This document shows, one piece after another, positions 51,140-60,298 of a stretch of 64,000 bases of DNA (positions are counted from its first letter, which is position 1; each line of letters begins with the position of its first letter). The notes below the pieces were generated by a model. It was not told where the DNA came from. It saw only the letters and a list, made by a program, of their open reading frames with translations, and ran no database searches. The position numbers were made by a program, and so were the translations under genes. The DNA is from JBMYTN01 sp049604415 (GTDB taxonomy: Bacteria > Pseudomonadota > Alphaproteobacteria > Rhodospirillales > Rhodospirillaceae), in assembly GCA_049604415.1 (NCBI GenBank), contig JBMYTN010000003.1, forward strand, positions 1 to 64,000. The letters run 5' to 3'.

Positions 51140-51634
51140 CTAACGGGTATGATCAGCTGCGCCGTCAGCGGCGGCTGTTTTGCCGGGCTTCAGAAGCACT
51201 CGCCGGAACACAACGGTCCCAACAAATCCCGGCACCGGCCCGCTGGCCAGGAACAGAAAGCTGGGCAGGCCATAATCAAACCCATCATCATCGGTCAGCA
51301 GGATCAAAAGCACCGGCAGCATGCCGATGGCCGCCCCAACACAGCCCCACACCCACCAGGGTCGGTTGACCAAAACATCATAAAAGACCACCAGCGCGAC
51401 CAGAAGCAGCAGGGTCCCCATGGCGGAAATGGGCAGACCAATGAAGGAGGTCCAAAACAGCACGAAGACCAAGCCGTCCAAGCCAACGCCTTCGATCAGG
51501 ATATAGGACCAGAAAAACGGTGCTGAGAATGGCGCGACGATCCAGCAGGCCGCTGCGGCTGCGATCCACCGCATGGTCTTGGGTTTCAGGGCCTCCGTCA
51601 ACATGGCTTCGCTTGTCGGCGGGCTATCCGTCAT
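51140..51634 (-). CDS. Small integral membrane protein
   Basis: 164 residues with four hydrophobic segments (WIAAAAACWIVAPFSAPFFW; IEGVGLDGLVFVLFW; GTLLLLVALVVFYDVL; WGCVGAAIGMLPVLLIL). No recognised family. The genes on both sides are also unknown small membrane or exported proteins, so it may belong to the same unit. Confidence 0.65.
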   Translation of the reverse strand: MTDSPPTSEAMLTEALKPKTMRWIAAAAACWIVAPFSAPFFWSYILIEGVGLDGLVFVLFWTSFIGLPISAMGTLLLLVALVVFYDVLVNRPWWVWGCVGAAIGMLPVLLILLTDDDGFDYGLPSFLFLASGPVPGFVGTVVFRRVLLKPGKTAAADGAADHTR

Positions 51635-51715
51635 CGTCCTCTATGCCTCTTTCCCTAAAACGTGATCCCGAATGCCCGACGCGGTTCGCCTTGCGGGGCG
51701 CACGGTGCCTTCGTC

Positions 51716-52096
51716 CTAACAGCCCGTATTGATGCCCACATTGGTGCATTGATAGGTGACGAAACACTCATATCGCGGGACGTCGTTGATTTTGCGGCAT
51801 TGGCAGGATGAGGTCGCCCGGGCCCGGTTTTCCGGGCTATGGGCAATATCGCGGCACTGCTTGTTGGCATTGGTGCGGGCAAAGCGGCAGGCGGTTTCCG
51901 TGTCGCTCCAAGACCCCAAGGCTTCGCATTTGCCCCGCCCATAGGTGTACCAATTGTTGATGGGCTGCAGCAGCGCGCCCCCTGTCAGCTCCTGGTAGAG
52001 GCTGGCGGCGTCTTTGACGGGATCAGCGGCGTGGGACATCGCCGTGCCAAGCAGCAGAAAGGCCAAAACAAAACAACTCTGCAGGATGCTTTTCAT
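51716..52096 (-). CDS. Small secreted cysteine-rich protein
   Basis: 126 residues. A signal peptide (residues 1-23, ending MSHA-A) is followed by a mature domain with eight cysteines, including a close CQC-type pair (SSCQCRK), a pair in YECFVTYQC, and one at the C-terminal end (INTGC). This suggests a disulfide-stabilised periplasmic or extracellular fold. Family not recognised. It lies opposite and upstream of the AT-rich region of the cystine-knot gene, with divergent start sites. Confidence 0.65.
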   Translation of the reverse strand: MKSILQSCFVLAFLLLGTAMSHAADPVKDAASLYQELTGGALLQPINNWYTYGRGKCEALGSWSDTETACRFARTNANKQCRDIAHSPENRARATSSCQCRKINDVPRYECFVTYQCTNVGINTGC

Positions 52097-52474
52097 GAAA
52101 ACCCCCTTGAGGTGTAAAAATTTTTGATCTCAAAACAACTTTGGATAGGAAACGCCTTCTCGGCTGATAAATCAAGCAGCAATAAACAGAAATAATTTAG
52201 AAAAAATAGAGTATTATGGATTGTTTGCCTCGGAAATTTCTTCTTTAGGCGAGATATTGGTAAGTTGTTCCCTATGCCCTGGCCTCATAAACCACGCGTT
52301 CATTGGGATTTATGCTTTCCAACCTGTTGGCTTGCCGTGGTACCGTTTGGTTATGGGGTTGGATCTGTTCGGGGGGCAGGTCGAGATCTGTTTTTCTGTT
52401 ATTTATTTTGTGGTTTTTCTTTCTCTCTCCTGCGCCACCAAGCCCCATGTCAGCCCGTTCAACAGGAGGAAAAA
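52097..52474. other. AT-rich leader before the cystine-knot gene
   Basis: 378 bases. The first ~160 are clearly more AT-rich than the window (runs such as AAAAATTTTTGATC and AATAATTTAGAAAAAATAG). TATTAT at 52212-52217 may be a -10. There is no gene; the longer plus frame from 52265 is a read-through into the small gene. The base composition suggests transfer or a regulated promoter region. Confidence 0.45.
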
Positions 52475-52786
52475 ATGCGGTTTGCCACTCTGTTTTTTGC
52501 GTTTGTTTTTTCCCTACTGACCATCAACAGCTCTTTTGCTCTGGATGCGGATCAGGGCGTCTATGGCGCTTCTGATGTTTATGCTGCTCAAGCGCTGGAC
52601 AGCGGGCAGCCAATGACCTTGGCCGCCCTGTTTGACACCGATCCGGCAGAGGCCAGCTTCGGGTCCACCCCGCAGGACATGCTTGGGGCCAGCTGCAAAG
52701 CAACCGGCGAAAAATGCAGCTCCGCCTCTGAATGCTGTGAGGGCCTGACCTGCAGCGCCTCCGGCATCAGCAAATATTGCTATTGA
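52475..52786 (+). CDS. Small secreted peptide with inhibitor cystine-knot framework
   Basis: 103 residues from the ATG at 52475, fixed by AGGAGG seven bases upstream. Residues 1-22 are a signal peptide (FFAFVFSLLTINSSFA). Residues 23-72 are an acidic propeptide-like linker. The last 30 residues contain exactly six cysteines at 74, 81, 87, 88, 93 and 102: C-X6-C-X5-C-C-X4-C-X8-C. This is the canonical cystine-knot (knottin) framework used by conotoxin, spider-toxin and plant inhibitor peptides. A separate exporter or maturase is not seen. It is probably exported and oxidised in the periplasm; function unknown. Followed by a strong terminator. Confidence 0.7.
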   Translation: MRFATLFFAFVFSLLTINSSFALDADQGVYGASDVYAAQALDSGQPMTLAALFDTDPAEASFGSTPQDMLGASCKATGEKCSSASECCEGLTCSASGISKYCY

Positions 52787-52831
52787 GGCTCTATGCCGGA
52801 CGCCCGGCGCGGTTCTCTCCAAAATAAGAAG

Positions 52832-52865
52832 CGCGGCTCCCGAGGGTTCGGGAGCCGCGTTTTTT
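52832..52865 (+). terminator. Terminator of the cystine-knot gene, perhaps bidirectional
   Basis: A perfect 12-base stem CGCGGCTCCCGA / TCGGGAGCCGCG with a GGGT loop, then six T residues. On the minus strand a T-rich tract follows too, so it may also end the RND pump transcript that stops at 52892. Confidence 0.92.
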
Positions 52866-52891
52866 GTGAGTGAGGTTTATGCGCTCAGGGT

Positions 52892-55800
52892 TTACGCGGA
52901 CTGGGCTCCTTCCGGCTTGGCCTCGACGGACTCCCGACGGGAGACCAAACCGCCCAGCCAGCCGACCACCACATAAAACACCGGGGTGAACAGCAAGCCG
53001 AACAGGGTGACCCCGAGCATGCCGTAGAACACTGCGACGCCCAAGGACTGGCGCATCTCATACCCGGCACCGCTGGCCAGCATCAGCGGCAGCACACCGA
53101 GGATGAAAGCGACGGAGGTCATCACAATCGGGCGCAGGCGAAGTTGGGCGGCTTTGATCGCGGCCTCGGTCCGGCTCAGACCGCTATCCTCGGCCTGCTT
53201 GGCGAATTCCACGATCAGGATCGCATTTTTCGCCGCCAAGCCGATCAGGACCACAAAGCCGATCTGGACCAGGATGTTCATATCCAGCCCCTCCATCAAC
53301 ACACCGGTGATCGAGGACAGGATGGTCATCGGCACGATCAGGATCACCGCCAAGGGCATGGTCAGGCTTTCATATTGTGCTGCCAGCAGCAGGAAGACGA
53401 ACAGCACGGCCATCAGGAAGGCAATCGCTGCGGTGTTGCCAGCGCTCCGCTCCTGCAACGCCAGTTCGGTCCACTCGAATTCCAGACCTTGGGCCAGCAC
53501 GCTGTCCGCAGCCGCTTCAACCGCATCCAAGGCATCCCCAGTGGCATAGCCCGGGACCACATCGCCTTGGACCGCTGCGGCCGGATAGAGGTTGTAGCGT
53601 GCCACACGGTTGGCTCCGGTGATGGTGTCAAAGGTGGCCACGGAGCCCAGCGGCACCATCTCACCCGCCGCATTGCGCACCCGCAGCCGTGCCACATCTT
53701 CCGGGGTTTGGCGGAAGGATGCCTCGGCCTGCGCGGTCACCGGGAAGGGGCGGCCAAAGGCGGAGAAGTCATTCACATAAGCCGAGCCCAAATAGACCTC
53801 CAAGGTGGCGAACACGTCTTCCACGGCCACGCCCAACTGCTCGGCACGGGCCCGGTCGATGTCGGTGAACAATTGCGGGGTTGCGGTGTTGAAGATGGCG
53901 AAGGCGGAGGTCGCAGCCTTGGACGCATTGGCTGCGGCGGCCAGCTTTTGCGCTTCGGCTGCCAGGACGTCATAGCCAAGACCGGCGCGGTCCTGGATAT
54001 AGCCCTTAAAGCCCCCGGCATTGCCAATGCCCCGCACCGGCGGCGGCGGCACCACCAGGATGAAGGCGTCCCGGTTGTCGGCGAACTCAGTCCGCAGGTC
54101 GCCCAGGATCCGGTTCACATCATAGCCGTCTTCCACCCGGGGGCCGACCTCGGACATGGTGAAGAACACGGCAGCGGCGTTTGACGCGGTGGTGAAGGTG
54201 GCCCCGTCGAAGCCTGCGAACGCCGCAGCATGCTCGATATGGGGGTGGGCCAGACCTTCGGCGATCACCTCATCCATCACCGCTTCGGTGCGAGACAGGG
54301 AGGCCCCGGGCGGCAATTGAATCACGGTGATGACATAGCTTTGGTCCACCGGCGGGACGAAGCCTTGGGGGGCGCGATCAAGCTGAAACCCACCCAGGGC
54401 GATCAGGCCGCCATAAACCACCAGGACAATGGCGCTCATGCGCACCATCCGGCGGACCAGGGCGGAATAGCCTTGGGTGACCTTTTCAAAGCCCGCATTG
54501 AACAGATCGAAGAACCGAGCCAGGGGCTTTTCCCACAGACGCAGCGTGCTGGGATCCTTTTTCGGCTTCAGCAGCATCGCCGCCATGGCCGGAGACAGGG
54601 TCAGGGAGACACCAACGGAGATGATGGTGGCGGTGGCCACGGTGATAGCGAATTGCTGGAAGAAGGTGCCGGTGATCCCATCCAGGAAGGCGGTCGGGAT
54701 GAACACGGCGGACAGCACCAAACCGCTAGAGATCAAGGCCGAGCCGACCTCGTCCATAGTGGCGAAGGCGGCCTCCTTGGGGGCCAGGCCGTCATGGATT
54801 TTCCGCTCGACATTCTCGACCACGATGATGGCGTCATCGACGACAATGCCGATGGCCAAGACCATGCCGAACAGGGATAGGGTGTTGAGCGAGAATCCAA
54901 AGACCTGCATCACCGCAAAGGCCCCGACCAAGGAGATCGGAATGGCGATGATCGGGATGATCGCTGCTCGCACACTTTGCAGGAACAGGAACACCACCAG
55001 GGAGACCAGCAGGACGGCCTCAAAGATCGTGGTTTCCACCGCACTGATGGACTCCGCCACAAATTCGGTCGGGTTCCAAATCACCTCATAGGCCAGGCCC
55101 TCGGGGAAAGACTGGGCCATGTCCTCGACGGTGGCCAGGATCCGCTCTGCCGTCGCCAAGGCATTGGAGCCCGGCTGTTGGTTAAACAACATCGCCAGGG
55201 CGGCCTTGTCATCGAGCTTGGCGGTGGTGGTGTAGTCGCGGGCACCCAGCTCCACCGAGGCGATGTCGCCCAAGCGCACCTCTTCGCCATTGGCCCCGGT
55301 CTTCACAATGACCGCTTCGAAGGCTTGCGGGGTATCCAGCCGACCCTCGGTGCGGACGCTGACCTCAAAGGCACCCTGGGCGCTGTTCGGCGGCGCATCC
55401 AGCACACCCCCGGCAACCTCAACATTCTGACTGCGCAGGGCTTGGACCACATCCATACCGGTCATGCCGAAGGTGGCGGCCCGGTCCGGATCGATCCAAA
55501 CGCGCATGGCATATTCCCGGAAGCCGAACAGCTGGATCTGACCAACCCCATCCAGCCGCTGCAACTCATCGCGCATCTGCAGGCGGGCATAGTTGGAGAT
55601 ATAGAGCTGATCGCGGCTGTCATCGGGGGAGTAGAGATGCACCACCAGCAAGGCATCCGGGTTGGCCTTTACGGTGGAGACGCCCAAGCGCCGCACCGGT
55701 TCCGGCAAGCGCGGCTCGGCCAAGGACACCCGGTTGTTCACCAGAACCTGGGCCGCATCCAGATTGGTTCCCGGCTCAAAGGTCACGGTGATGGAGGCGG

Positions 55801-56065
55801 TGCCTGCGGCGGTGGATTGGGAGGTGATGTAAAGCATCCCCTCCACGCCATTGATCTCTTCTTCGATCGGGGCGACGACCGTATCGGCGACGGTCTCCGC
55901 CGAGGCTCCGGGGTAATTGGCCGTCACCTGGATGGTTGGCGGCGCAATGTCCGGATATTGCGCCAAAGGCAGCTGCAGATAGGAGATATAGCCGACGATC
56001 AGCAGGATGGTCCAAATCACACCGGCGAAAATCGGACGGCGAATAAAGAAATGAGAGAGCGTCAT
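52892..56065 (-). CDS. RND efflux transporter, inner-membrane pump (HAE1 family)
   Basis: 1057 residues. MTLSHFFIRRPIFAGVIWTILLIVGYISYLQLPLAQYPDIAPP is the family N-terminus. The proton-relay pair is present as GIVVDDAIIVVENVERKI. Two large periplasmic loops and twelve membrane helices fit an AcrB/MexF-type drug/proton antiporter. It follows its adaptor gene after 39 bases. No outer-membrane channel is encoded, so a shared TolC must serve. The substrate is unknown. Confidence 0.96.
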   Translation of the reverse strand: MTLSHFFIRRPIFAGVIWTILLIVGYISYLQLPLAQYPDIAPPTIQVTANYPGASAETVADTVVAPIEEEINGVEGMLYITSQSTAAGTASITVTFEPGTNLDAAQVLVNNRVSLAEPRLPEPVRRLGVSTVKANPDALLVVHLYSPDDSRDQLYISNYARLQMRDELQRLDGVGQIQLFGFREYAMRVWIDPDRAATFGMTGMDVVQALRSQNVEVAGGVLDAPPNSAQGAFEVSVRTEGRLDTPQAFEAVIVKTGANGEEVRLGDIASVELGARDYTTTAKLDDKAALAMLFNQQPGSNALATAERILATVEDMAQSFPEGLAYEVIWNPTEFVAESISAVETTIFEAVLLVSLVVFLFLQSVRAAIIPIIAIPISLVGAFAVMQVFGFSLNTLSLFGMVLAIGIVVDDAIIVVENVERKIHDGLAPKEAAFATMDEVGSALISSGLVLSAVFIPTAFLDGITGTFFQQFAITVATATIISVGVSLTLSPAMAAMLLKPKKDPSTLRLWEKPLARFFDLFNAGFEKVTQGYSALVRRMVRMSAIVLVVYGGLIALGGFQLDRAPQGFVPPVDQSYVITVIQLPPGASLSRTEAVMDEVIAEGLAHPHIEHAAAFAGFDGATFTTASNAAAVFFTMSEVGPRVEDGYDVNRILGDLRTEFADNRDAFILVVPPPPVRGIGNAGGFKGYIQDRAGLGYDVLAAEAQKLAAAANASKAATSAFAIFNTATPQLFTDIDRARAEQLGVAVEDVFATLEVYLGSAYVNDFSAFGRPFPVTAQAEASFRQTPEDVARLRVRNAAGEMVPLGSVATFDTITGANRVARYNLYPAAAVQGDVVPGYATGDALDAVEAAADSVLAQGLEFEWTELALQERSAGNTAAIAFLMAVLFVFLLLAAQYESLTMPLAVILIVPMTILSSITGVLMEGLDMNILVQIGFVVLIGLAAKNAILIVEFAKQAEDSGLSRTEAAIKAAQLRLRPIVMTSVAFILGVLPLMLASGAGYEMRQSLGVAVFYGMLGVTLFGLLFTPVFYVVVGWLGGLVSRRESVEAKPEGAQSA

Positions 56066-56104
56066 AACCGCCTCCTTGGCGTCAGGGCCGACAGGCCGTT
56101 GGGT

Positions 56105-57412
56105 CTATTTGGAAGCGGCTTGGGCAAGCTGCGTCGGTTCGGGACTTTTGGGAGCCAGAGCGGCTCCGGCGAACACGAATTGGGTACCGCCTATGATCAG
56201 CCGGTCTTCAGCGCTGAGCCCGGTCCGCACGACCCGCAGGCCATCGACAATCGGCCCCAGCTCAACAGTCCGGCGCTGGGCGGTATCAGCGGCATCGGCG
56301 ACCCAGACGAATTTTTCGCTCTGGTCTGTTTGGACGGCGGCATCGGGGATCAGCACGGCGTCATATTCGGCGGATCCCGCCAAGCGGATCCGGGCGAACA
56401 TGCCAGGGGTGAACACATGGTCGGGATTGTCGAACACGGCCCGACCGCGCATGGTCCCGGTGGATCCGTTAAACTGGTTATCGACAAACCCCATCTTGCC
56501 GACATGGCCGAACCCGGTTTCGTCCATCAACTGCAGGGACACTGGGTTCGCAGCGGTGCGGGAGCTTTCCCGGTCGCCGGTCCGGGCCAAGCGGACATAG
56601 TTCAGATAATTGGCCTCGCTGACGGTGAATTCGAATTCGATCGGATCCAGCGAAACGATGTTGGAGAGCACATGGTCTCCGGCGCTGATCAGATTGCCGA
56701 CGCTGACCGCATCGTCGCTGATCCGTCCGGACACAGGGGCGCGGACTTCGGTGAAGGACAGCTCCAGCTCTGCCCGGTCAAGGCGGGCTTCCGCGCCGAC
56801 AACAGCGGCTTCCGCCTCCCGCAAGGCCTGCAAGCGGTCATCGGCGTTCTGGCGGCTCAGCGCGCCCCGGGCGACCAAGACTTCGCCGCGCTCGGCTTCG
56901 GTGCGGGCATTGTCGAGCACGGCGCGGGCGGCGGCCAAATCCGCTTGTGCCTCGGCCAAAGCGGTGCGGAACGGACGCTGGTCGATGGTGAACAGCAGAT
57001 CTCCGGCTGTTACGGTTTGGCCGTCTTGGAAATGGACTTGCTCCAGAAAACCGGAGACCCGGGCGCGGATCTCAACATTGTCCACGGCGGCGAACCGGCC
57101 AGTATAGTCATCCCACTCAATAATCCGGCGCAGCTCCGGATGGGCGACATCCACCACCGTGGCAGGCGGGGCCGCTGGGGTTTCGGCGGCGATGGCGGCG
57201 GGGGCGACCAGCGTGCCAAAGGCGCTCAAGGCCCGATCCGTCACACCGGCTTGGTGGCCCGCAAGCAGCACGGCCCCAAAAGCAGCGCCCCCCAGCAGGA
57301 AGGCTCTGAGGCCCGAGATCATGGGCTTGGCGGCGCTTTTGGCAGCGGCAGGGGCGGCGGTGCCAACCTCTTTGGCGGCAGGCTGATTGGGGGGCGTGTT
57401 GGGGGTGGTCAT
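56105..57412 (-). CDS. RND efflux periplasmic adaptor subunit
   Basis: 435 residues. A 30-residue hydrophilic N-terminus and one membrane segment precede the lipoyl/beta-barrel/alpha-hairpin layout of membrane-fusion proteins: VDNVEIRARVSGFLEQVHFQDGQTVTAGDLLFTIDQRPF, a hairpin with A/E/L/R repeats, and IRAPVSGRISD-like VRAPVSGRISDDAVSVGNLI. It bridges the pump to an outer-membrane channel. Pump and adaptor are one unit. Confidence 0.93.
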   Translation of the reverse strand: MTTPNTPPNQPAAKEVGTAAPAAAKSAAKPMISGLRAFLLGGAAFGAVLLAGHQAGVTDRALSAFGTLVAPAAIAAETPAAPPATVVDVAHPELRRIIEWDDYTGRFAAVDNVEIRARVSGFLEQVHFQDGQTVTAGDLLFTIDQRPFRTALAEAQADLAAARAVLDNARTEAERGEVLVARGALSRQNADDRLQALREAEAAVVGAEARLDRAELELSFTEVRAPVSGRISDDAVSVGNLISAGDHVLSNIVSLDPIEFEFTVSEANYLNYVRLARTGDRESSRTAANPVSLQLMDETGFGHVGKMGFVDNQFNGSTGTMRGRAVFDNPDHVFTPGMFARIRLAGSAEYDAVLIPDAAVQTDQSEKFVWVADAADTAQRRTVELGPIVDGLRVVRTGLSAEDRLIIGGTQFVFAGAALAPKSPEPTQLAQAASK

Positions 57413-57542
57413 GGCAAAACTCTCCTGTTCGGTCGCAAGGGGGCTGACGACCGCTGTTGGGGGATCGGGTTTGTGGGGTGGCGCGGGGCTTCGCGTGACT
57501 GATAAGGAGGTAAGAGCCCCGCTGCCGAAAGATTAGCGGTGG

Positions 57543-57968
57543 TTAGATTGCTTCATCCAAAAGCTCAGCTTTCGAATGGCGCGTGGTCTTTGGGGGCTTG
57601 GGCGCAATATCCTCTTTCTCCACCAGCAGGGTGGCGGAATGGCGGAAGTCGACCCAGGAGCGCTCCGCATCGATTATGTCCTCAAGCGCCCTGAGGGCGG
57701 CAGGGGTTCCCATATGGGCGTCAAACACCGCCAGGCTCGGCCAGGTAAGTTCAATGACCGCATCAGGTCGTTCGCCGCCAAGCCGCCGGGTCATGGCCAT
57801 GCAATGGGAACGTTTGGCGCAGGCCTCAAAAGCGAGGGAGTGCTCAGTGGCCCCAAGAATGTTCCGCACCGCCTGGGCTGTGTGCGCTTGGGCGGCCAAG
57901 GCTGCGGTTCGGAACGCCTCAGGGGTCAGGTCCGGACGGCGTCGGATGAGATAGAGCAGGGTGATCAT
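57543..57968 (-). CDS. EthD-like small protein
   Basis: 141 residues. ITLLYLIRRRPDLTPEAFRTAALAAQAHT at the start resembles EthD and related dimeric alpha-beta barrel proteins, which begin with this beta strand and the R-R-x-D-L-x-x-E-x-F pattern. The C-terminal 20 residues are basic and charged. The enzymatic role is unknown. It is divergent from a LysR regulator with only 131 bases between starts, so it is probably a target of that regulator. Confidence 0.5.
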   Translation of the reverse strand: MITLLYLIRRRPDLTPEAFRTAALAAQAHTAQAVRNILGATEHSLAFEACAKRSHCMAMTRRLGGERPDAVIELTWPSLAVFDAHMGTPAALRALEDIIDAERSWVDFRHSATLLVEKEDIAPKPPKTTRHSKAELLDEAI

Positions 57969-58099
57969 GGACCTATACCTAAAGGAGGGATCGGGATTGG
58001 CGGGAAGCAGGCAACGCCGCCGGTCTTCCTAAGCTAGGCATCTTTGATCCGATGGGTTAGGCTTATAAAACTTGATGCTGACTAAAGCGGAGCTTTCGA

Positions 58100-59026
58100 A
58101 TGGCCCGTCATGCCTCGCCCGCCCTGGCCGCCTTTATCATCGCTGCGGATCTGGGCAGCTTTGCCGCTGCCGGGCGTTCCCTCGGCATTTCTGCCGCTGC
58201 CGTGGGTCAGAATGTCAAACGTCTGGAGGACCAATTCGGCGTCAAACTCCTGACCCGCACCACCCGGAAAATGAGCCTGACCCCGGATGGGGTGTTGCTG
58301 TATCAGCGGGCGCGGGGACCCTTACGAGAACTCGACGAGATCGACGCGCTGTTCGACGAGACCCGGGGGGTGGTCTCCGGTGTTCTGCGGATCACTGCCC
58401 CGAAGCGCTTTGCCCGCAAAACCTTGGTGCCCTTGATCGCGGCTTTTCGTGCCGAGCATCCGAAGATCGAAATCGATTTGGATGCCTCGGACGCGGTGCG
58501 GGATTTTGTTGATGACCCCGTCGACATTGCCTTTCGCCATGGCCCGGCGGCGGACAGCACCATGATCTCCCGGCCCTTGTCGAAGCTGCCAATCCTGACC
58601 GTGGCCTCTCCGGACTATTTAGCAGCCCGGGGCATACCGACCCATCCCCAAGATCTGGTCGACCATGAATGCCTGCGGTTCCGGTTTTTATCCTCCCGCG
58701 AGCTTTGGCTTTGGGCCTATCAGATTGATGGCGAGGTCGAGCGGTTTGATCCGCCGGGCGGTTTGGCCTTTAACGATCCGGAGACTTTGCTGGAGGCGGC
58801 GGCGTCTGGTTTGGGTCTGACCCAGATTGACACCTATTACTCGGCAGAGCATTTGGCCGATGGCCGTTTGGTCTCGGTGATGGATGCCTTTGTGCCGACC
58901 CTGTTTGATCTGCACCTTAGTTATCCCAGCCGGGAGAATATGCCACTGCGGGTGCGGCGCTTCATCGACTTCGTGCTGCGGCGATTGCCCCGGGACTGTT
59001 TCTCTGTTCCCGGCGCGGAGGTTTAG
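58100..59026 (+). CDS. LysR-family transcriptional regulator
   Basis: 308 residues. The N-terminal HTH (LAAFIIAADLGSFAAAGRSLGISAAAVGQNVKRLEDQFGVKLLTRTTRKMSLT) and the substrate-binding domain (GVLRITAPKRFARKTLVPLIAAF; PVDIAFRHGPAADSTMISRPL) are typical. It probably controls the divergent EthD-like gene and itself through the short shared intergenic region, as is usual for the family. The effector is unknown. Confidence 0.93.
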   Translation: MARHASPALAAFIIAADLGSFAAAGRSLGISAAAVGQNVKRLEDQFGVKLLTRTTRKMSLTPDGVLLYQRARGPLRELDEIDALFDETRGVVSGVLRITAPKRFARKTLVPLIAAFRAEHPKIEIDLDASDAVRDFVDDPVDIAFRHGPAADSTMISRPLSKLPILTVASPDYLAARGIPTHPQDLVDHECLRFRFLSSRELWLWAYQIDGEVERFDPPGGLAFNDPETLLEAAASGLGLTQIDTYYSAEHLADGRLVSVMDAFVPTLFDLHLSYPSRENMPLRVRRFIDFVLRRLPRDCFSVPGAEV

Positions 59027-59045
59027 TCTTTCAGCTTTTGGTCTT

Positions 59046-59420
59046 TCAGATTTGGCGATCCTGGGAAAATCCCGTCACATCGGCAAAGGCGGGCAACCAA
59101 GTTTCTCTGCGCGCGGTCCAGCATTCATAGCTGGGCTGGAACTGGTTTGGCGCATCCAAGGCACCGAGATACAGCTCGATCTCCGCGCCCGTCCTCGCAA
59201 ACACCGAGGATCCGCAATTGGGGCAGAAATGCCGCCCCTGATAGCTGCGGGTCTCGCCGGTAATCTGAACCGCATCTTGGGGATAGATCGCCGCTGCATA
59301 GAACAACGCCCCATGATGTTTGCGGCAGTCCAGGCAGTGGCAGAGGCCGACCCGGTCAGGCTCTCCTGTTGCCACGAACCGGACCGCGCCACAGGCGCAG
59401 CCGCCACAAGTCTGTTCCAT
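59046..59420 (-). CDS. GFA-family (CENP-V/GFA domain) protein
   Basis: 124 residues from the ATG at 59420, which has GGGAG seven bases upstream; the longer frame has no support. CGGCACGAVRF, HCLDCRKHHGALFYAAAI and FCPNCGSSVFAR provide the zinc-binding cysteines of the GFA/CENP-V fold. The founding member adds glutathione to formaldehyde; most relatives are of unknown function. It converges with the LysR gene. Confidence 0.9.
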   Translation of the reverse strand: MEQTCGGCACGAVRFVATGEPDRVGLCHCLDCRKHHGALFYAAAIYPQDAVQITGETRSYQGRHFCPNCGSSVFARTGAEIELYLGALDAPNQFQPSYECWTARRETWLPAFADVTGFSQDRQI

Positions 59421-59644
59421 CCGCTGGCTCCCTTCGCGCTGTGAAGCCTCCGCCCCGACCAGATCATGGCATGGCTCCAGGCTCCTCGCCCGGAACTCCT
59501 GTGGACGGGGCGGCTGGTTGTTGGTAGGCATCACCCTAACGCCTCCGGCATTGCTTTCCCAGGCAGCGCCGCACACTCTACCCGCCGTCGCGCGCGCCCA
59601 AGGGGCAGATGCGGCGCAGACCACCCGGAAGGATCCCCGTCCCC

Positions 59645-60298
59645 ATGAAGTTCTTTGTCGACACCGCCAATATCGATGACATCAAAGAGTTGAACGATTT
59701 TGGCTTGCTGGATGGGGTGACCACCAACCCCTCCCTGATCGCCAAATCCGGACGGGACTTTAAGGAAGTGATCGCCGAGATCTGCGCTGTGGTCTCCGGC
59801 CCGGTCTCCGCCGAGGTCGCTGCCCTGGACTATGACGGCATGGTCGCTGAGGGCGAGCATCTGGCCAAGATCGCCAGCAATGTGGTGGTCAAGCTGCCCC
59901 TGACCCTGGATGGCCTGAAGGCTTGCCGGTATTTGACCGACAAGGGCATCAAAACCAATGTCACCCTGTGCTTCTCCGCCAACCAAGCCCTGCTGGCCGC
60001 CAAGGCGGGCGCGACCTATATCTCGCCCTTTATTGGCCGCCTGGATGACCTGAACATTGACGGCATGGAGCTGATCCGGGAAATCCGGGTGATCTACGAC
60101 AATTATGGCTTTGAGACCGAGATCCTGGCGGCCTCGATCCGGGTGGCCAACCATGTCAAGGACGCGGCCCTGGTTGGGGCTGATGTGGCCACCATCCCGC
60201 CGGGCGTGATCAAGGGGCTGGCCAAGCATGTCCTGACCGACAAGGGCCTGGCGCAGTTCTCCAAGGACTGGGCCGACACCGGGCAAAGCATCCTTTAA
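59645..60298 (+). CDS. fsa: Fructose-6-phosphate aldolase / transaldolase family protein
   Basis: 217 residues, the length of the short transaldolase subfamily. FFVDTANIDDIKELNDFGLLDGVTTNPSLIAKSGRDF is the signature start. The Schiff-base Lys83 sits in NVVVKLPLT. TNVTLCFSANQALLAAKAGATYISPFIGRLDD completes the barrel. It acts as a transaldolase or as fructose-6-phosphate aldolase in the pentose or sugar pathway. In related genomes the gene often lies by priA or atp; here it is distant. GGAAGGAT precedes the ATG. Confidence 0.95.
   Translation: MKFFVDTANIDDIKELNDFGLLDGVTTNPSLIAKSGRDFKEVIAEICAVVSGPVSAEVAALDYDGMVAEGEHLAKIASNVVVKLPLTLDGLKACRYLTDKGIKTNVTLCFSANQALLAAKAGATYISPFIGRLDDLNIDGMELIREIRVIYDNYGFETEILAASIRVANHVKDAALVGADVATIPPGVIKGLAKHVLTDKGLAQFSKDWADTGQSIL

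Noticed and set aside
54977..57502. 841-residue plus-strand open frame across the RND pump and adaptor genes
   Set aside because: It is antisense to two well-supported genes, and its composition (G, H, Q, R rich, no domain) is typical of high-GC shadow frames.
57969..58099. LysR T-N11-A operator between the EthD-like and LysR genes
   Set aside because: Short matches exist by chance; I could not choose one site that stands out.
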